Source of the DNA: Oscillospiraceae bacterium | GTDB taxonomy: Bacteria > Bacillota > Clostridia > UMGS1810 | Direction of reading: 5' to 3' | Assembly: GCA_022769845.1 (NCBI GenBank) | Contig: JALEIO010000232.1 | Coordinates: forward strand, 1 to 6,029 | Length of the DNA: 6,029 nucleotides | In this document: in pieces, positions 4,529 through 6,029 of the stretch | Position numbering within the stretch: position 1 is the first letter of the stretch | Layout of the letters: each line of letters opens with the position of its first letter | Position numbers and translations under genes: made by a program | The notes under the pieces: generated by a model | Databases searched by the model: none | Told to the model about the DNA's origin: nothing | What the model saw: the letters and a program-made list of their open reading frames with translations, nothing else

Positions 4529-6029
4529 GTGGCTTTGCTAAAAGCAGTTGCCTACGCAAGATTTTCAAGCGACCTTCAACGTGAAGAATCTATTGAGGCA
4601 CAGTTTAGAGCAATTAACGCTTTTGCAGAGCAAAACGGCTACACTCTGCTAAAGCGTTACGCTGACAGGGGTATAAGCGGAACTACCGATAACAGACCTG
4701 AGTTTCAGCAAATGATAGAGGATGCAAAGTCAGAGCAATTTAATGCAATAATTGTTCACAAGCTTGACCGATTTGCGAGAAATCGTGCTGACAGTGCAAT
4801 ATATCGTCAAGAGCTTTCAAAGCACGGAATCAAGCTTATATCTGTCCTTGAAAATTTTGATGATAGCCCTGAATCTATCATTCTCCAAAGCGTAATTGAA
4901 GGATATAACGAATATTATAGTAAGAACTTACGACGTGAGGTAATGAAAGGATTAAGGGAAAATGCACTTTCCTGCCGTCATACAGGCGGAACCCCTTGTC
5001 TCGGATATGATGTTGATAAGTCAACAATGCGACTTGTAATTAATGAGTATGAAGCCGAAGCGGTACGGTTAATATTTAAAATGTACCTTTCCAACGAAGG
5101 TTATACCGCAATAATTAATGAATTGAACAAAAAAGGTTACCGTACAAAAAGAGGTGTACCTTTTGGAAAAAATTCCCTATATGAGATTTTGAGAAATGAG
5201 AAGTATAGCGGAGTATATACATATAACAAATCAGCAAGCAAAAATGCCAATGGACATTTTAATAGGCATAAAAGCAAGGACGATGCTGATATTATCAGAA
5301 TTGACGGAGGTGTACCTGCCATCATCTCCAAAGAAGATTTTGAAAAGGTTCAAGTTAAAATGGCAGAACGGAAGATGAAAAATGCTTCGTATAAAGCAAA
5401 GCAAAAATATCTTTTATCCGGTAAAATTGTGTGTGGTGAATGTGGCTGCTCTTATGCAGGCAATTCGAGAAAGCCCAATTCAACCCATCCACTTTATGTT
5501 TCTTACCGCTGTACCAAGAAAAATGGTAAAGTTAAATGCAAAAATACAGAAATATCGAGAGATACGCTCGAAAAGCTTGTGCTATCAAAGCTTGCTGACA
5601 AAGTCTTTGATGAAAGTATTCTCCCCGATATTTTAGATAAATATAATAAGTATGTACAAGAACGTCACTCCGACGTAAAGAACTTAATTAGTACCCTTAA
5701 AAATAAGATAGAAACGACAGATAAAGGAATAAAAAATATAGTTAAAGTCGTAATGGAAACGGGTTCTTCAGCATTAAATAACAAGCTCCAAGAACTTGAA
5801 GCTGAAAAACGGAATTTAGAATCAGCGTTAAATGAAGCCAACAATAAGCTTGCATCTGTAACTATTGATGCAAAGTCGCTAAAAAATGCCTTTAAACGTG
5901 CAAAGCAGATGCTAAAGAGTGGCAATTTGAGTAACATAAAAGCATTGGTTGAACGATATGTCAACAGTGTTACAATTTATAAGAATGAAATCATTATTGA
6001 ATTCAATATATTTGGTGAATTTACTGTGC
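4529..6029 (+). CDS. Large serine recombinase (integrase/transposase type), 3' end off-window
   Basis: 500 codons are open to the window edge, where the reading continues. This is a large serine recombinase of the kind that integrates and excises phages, transposons and integrative elements between att sites. The catalytic domain (about 5-140) has YARFSSDLQREESIEAQ with nucleophile Ser13 and Arg11, and KLDRFARNR with Asp80, Arg81 and Arg84. The recombinase domain follows (about 155-285), with GGTPCLGYDVD, LNKKGYRTKRG and LRNEKYSGVYTYNK. A zinc ribbon has Cys302, Cys305, Cys328 and Cys337 (CGEC, then YRC and KCKN). A coiled coil spans about 372-445 (LNNKLQELEAEKRNLESAL), which in this family controls integration versus excision. 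The final residues (TIYKNEIIIEFNIFGEFTV) look like the C-terminal strand, so few residues are missing. GTG 4529 is chosen as start. Upstream lie a small ORF, an operator-like palindrome and an att-like palindrome. Confidence 0.93.
   Translation, partial: MALLKAVAYARFSSDLQREESIEAQFRAINAFAEQNGYTLLKRYADRGISGTTDNRPEFQQMIEDAKSEQFNAIIVHKLDRFARNRADSAIYRQELSKHGIKLISVLENFDDSPESIILQSVIEGYNEYYSKNLRREVMKGLRENALSCRHTGGTPCLGYDVDKSTMRLVINEYEAEAVRLIFKMYLSNEGYTAIINELNKKGYRTKRGVPFGKNSLYEILRNEKYSGVYTYNKSASKNANGHFNRHKSKDDADIIRIDGGVPAIISKEDFEKVQVKMAERKMKNASYKAKQKYLLSGKIVCGECGCSYAGNSRKPNSTHPLYVSYRCTKKNGKVKCKNTEISRDTLEKLVLSKLADKVFDESILPDILDKYNKYVQERHSDVKNLISTLKNKIETTDKGIKNIVKVVMETGSSALNNKLQELEAEKRNLESALNEANNKLASVTIDAKSLKNAFKRAKQMLKSGNLSNIKALVERYVNSVTIYKNEIIIEFNIFGEFTV

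Noticed and set aside
5137..5964. Open frames at 5137-5331 (-), 5196-5378 (+), 5382-5636 (+) and 5665-5964 (-)
   Set aside because: All lie within the large serine recombinase reading frame, which stays open with recognisable domains throughout. These are shadows.
1..6029. CRISPR array, tRNA or rRNA genes, IS terminal repeats
   Set aside because: I saw no regularly spaced repeats, no cloverleaf-like sequence and no rRNA-like stretch. Almost all sequence is coding and the gaps are short.

Overview
The window is AT-rich, with strong GGAGG-type ribosome binding sites on most genes and codon use rich in AAA, GAA, AGA and TTA. Together with the recombinase families present, this points to a low-GC Firmicute, most likely a gut-type Clostridia (Oscillospiraceae or Lachnospiraceae). 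That placement is inference. Every gene I accept is on the + strand, and the content is accessory or mobile rather than core genome.

Left part (1-735): a 201-aa serine resolvase/invertase. Its leader holds five copies of a TGTCC(C/T)-type 12-bp half-site, laid out like the right half of a res site I followed by complete sites II and III. The left half of site I would lie just outside the window.

Middle (736-4199): cargo. A 384-aa orphan protein has its own promoter and its own intrinsic terminator, so it forms a monocistronic unit. It is followed by a two-gene operon. The first gene encodes a 139-aa lysine-rich coiled-coil protein. One base after its stop codon begins a 560-aa P-loop ATPase resembling the DUF927/helicase-like class of mobile-element ATPases, with an unusual Walker A (GRTQYRKT). 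A promoter and a leader hairpin precede the operon.

Right part (4200-6029): a 62-bp imperfect palindrome begins two bases after the ATPase stop codon, with a GT dinucleotide at its exact centre. It resembles a large-serine-recombinase attachment site. Next come a promoter-like TATAAT, a perfect 15-bp operator-like palindrome, a 33-codon small ORF, and a large serine recombinase (zinc ribbon and coiled coil visible). The recombinase runs off the right edge, probably close to its C-terminus.

My reading is a mobile element, or two abutting elements. The resolvase and res site suggest dimer or cointegrate resolution. The large serine recombinase and palindrome suggest integration/excision. The ATPase operon may serve replication or maintenance of the element, or be a cargo system. 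The 384-aa protein and the coiled-coil/ATPase pair are the parts for which I can give no established function.
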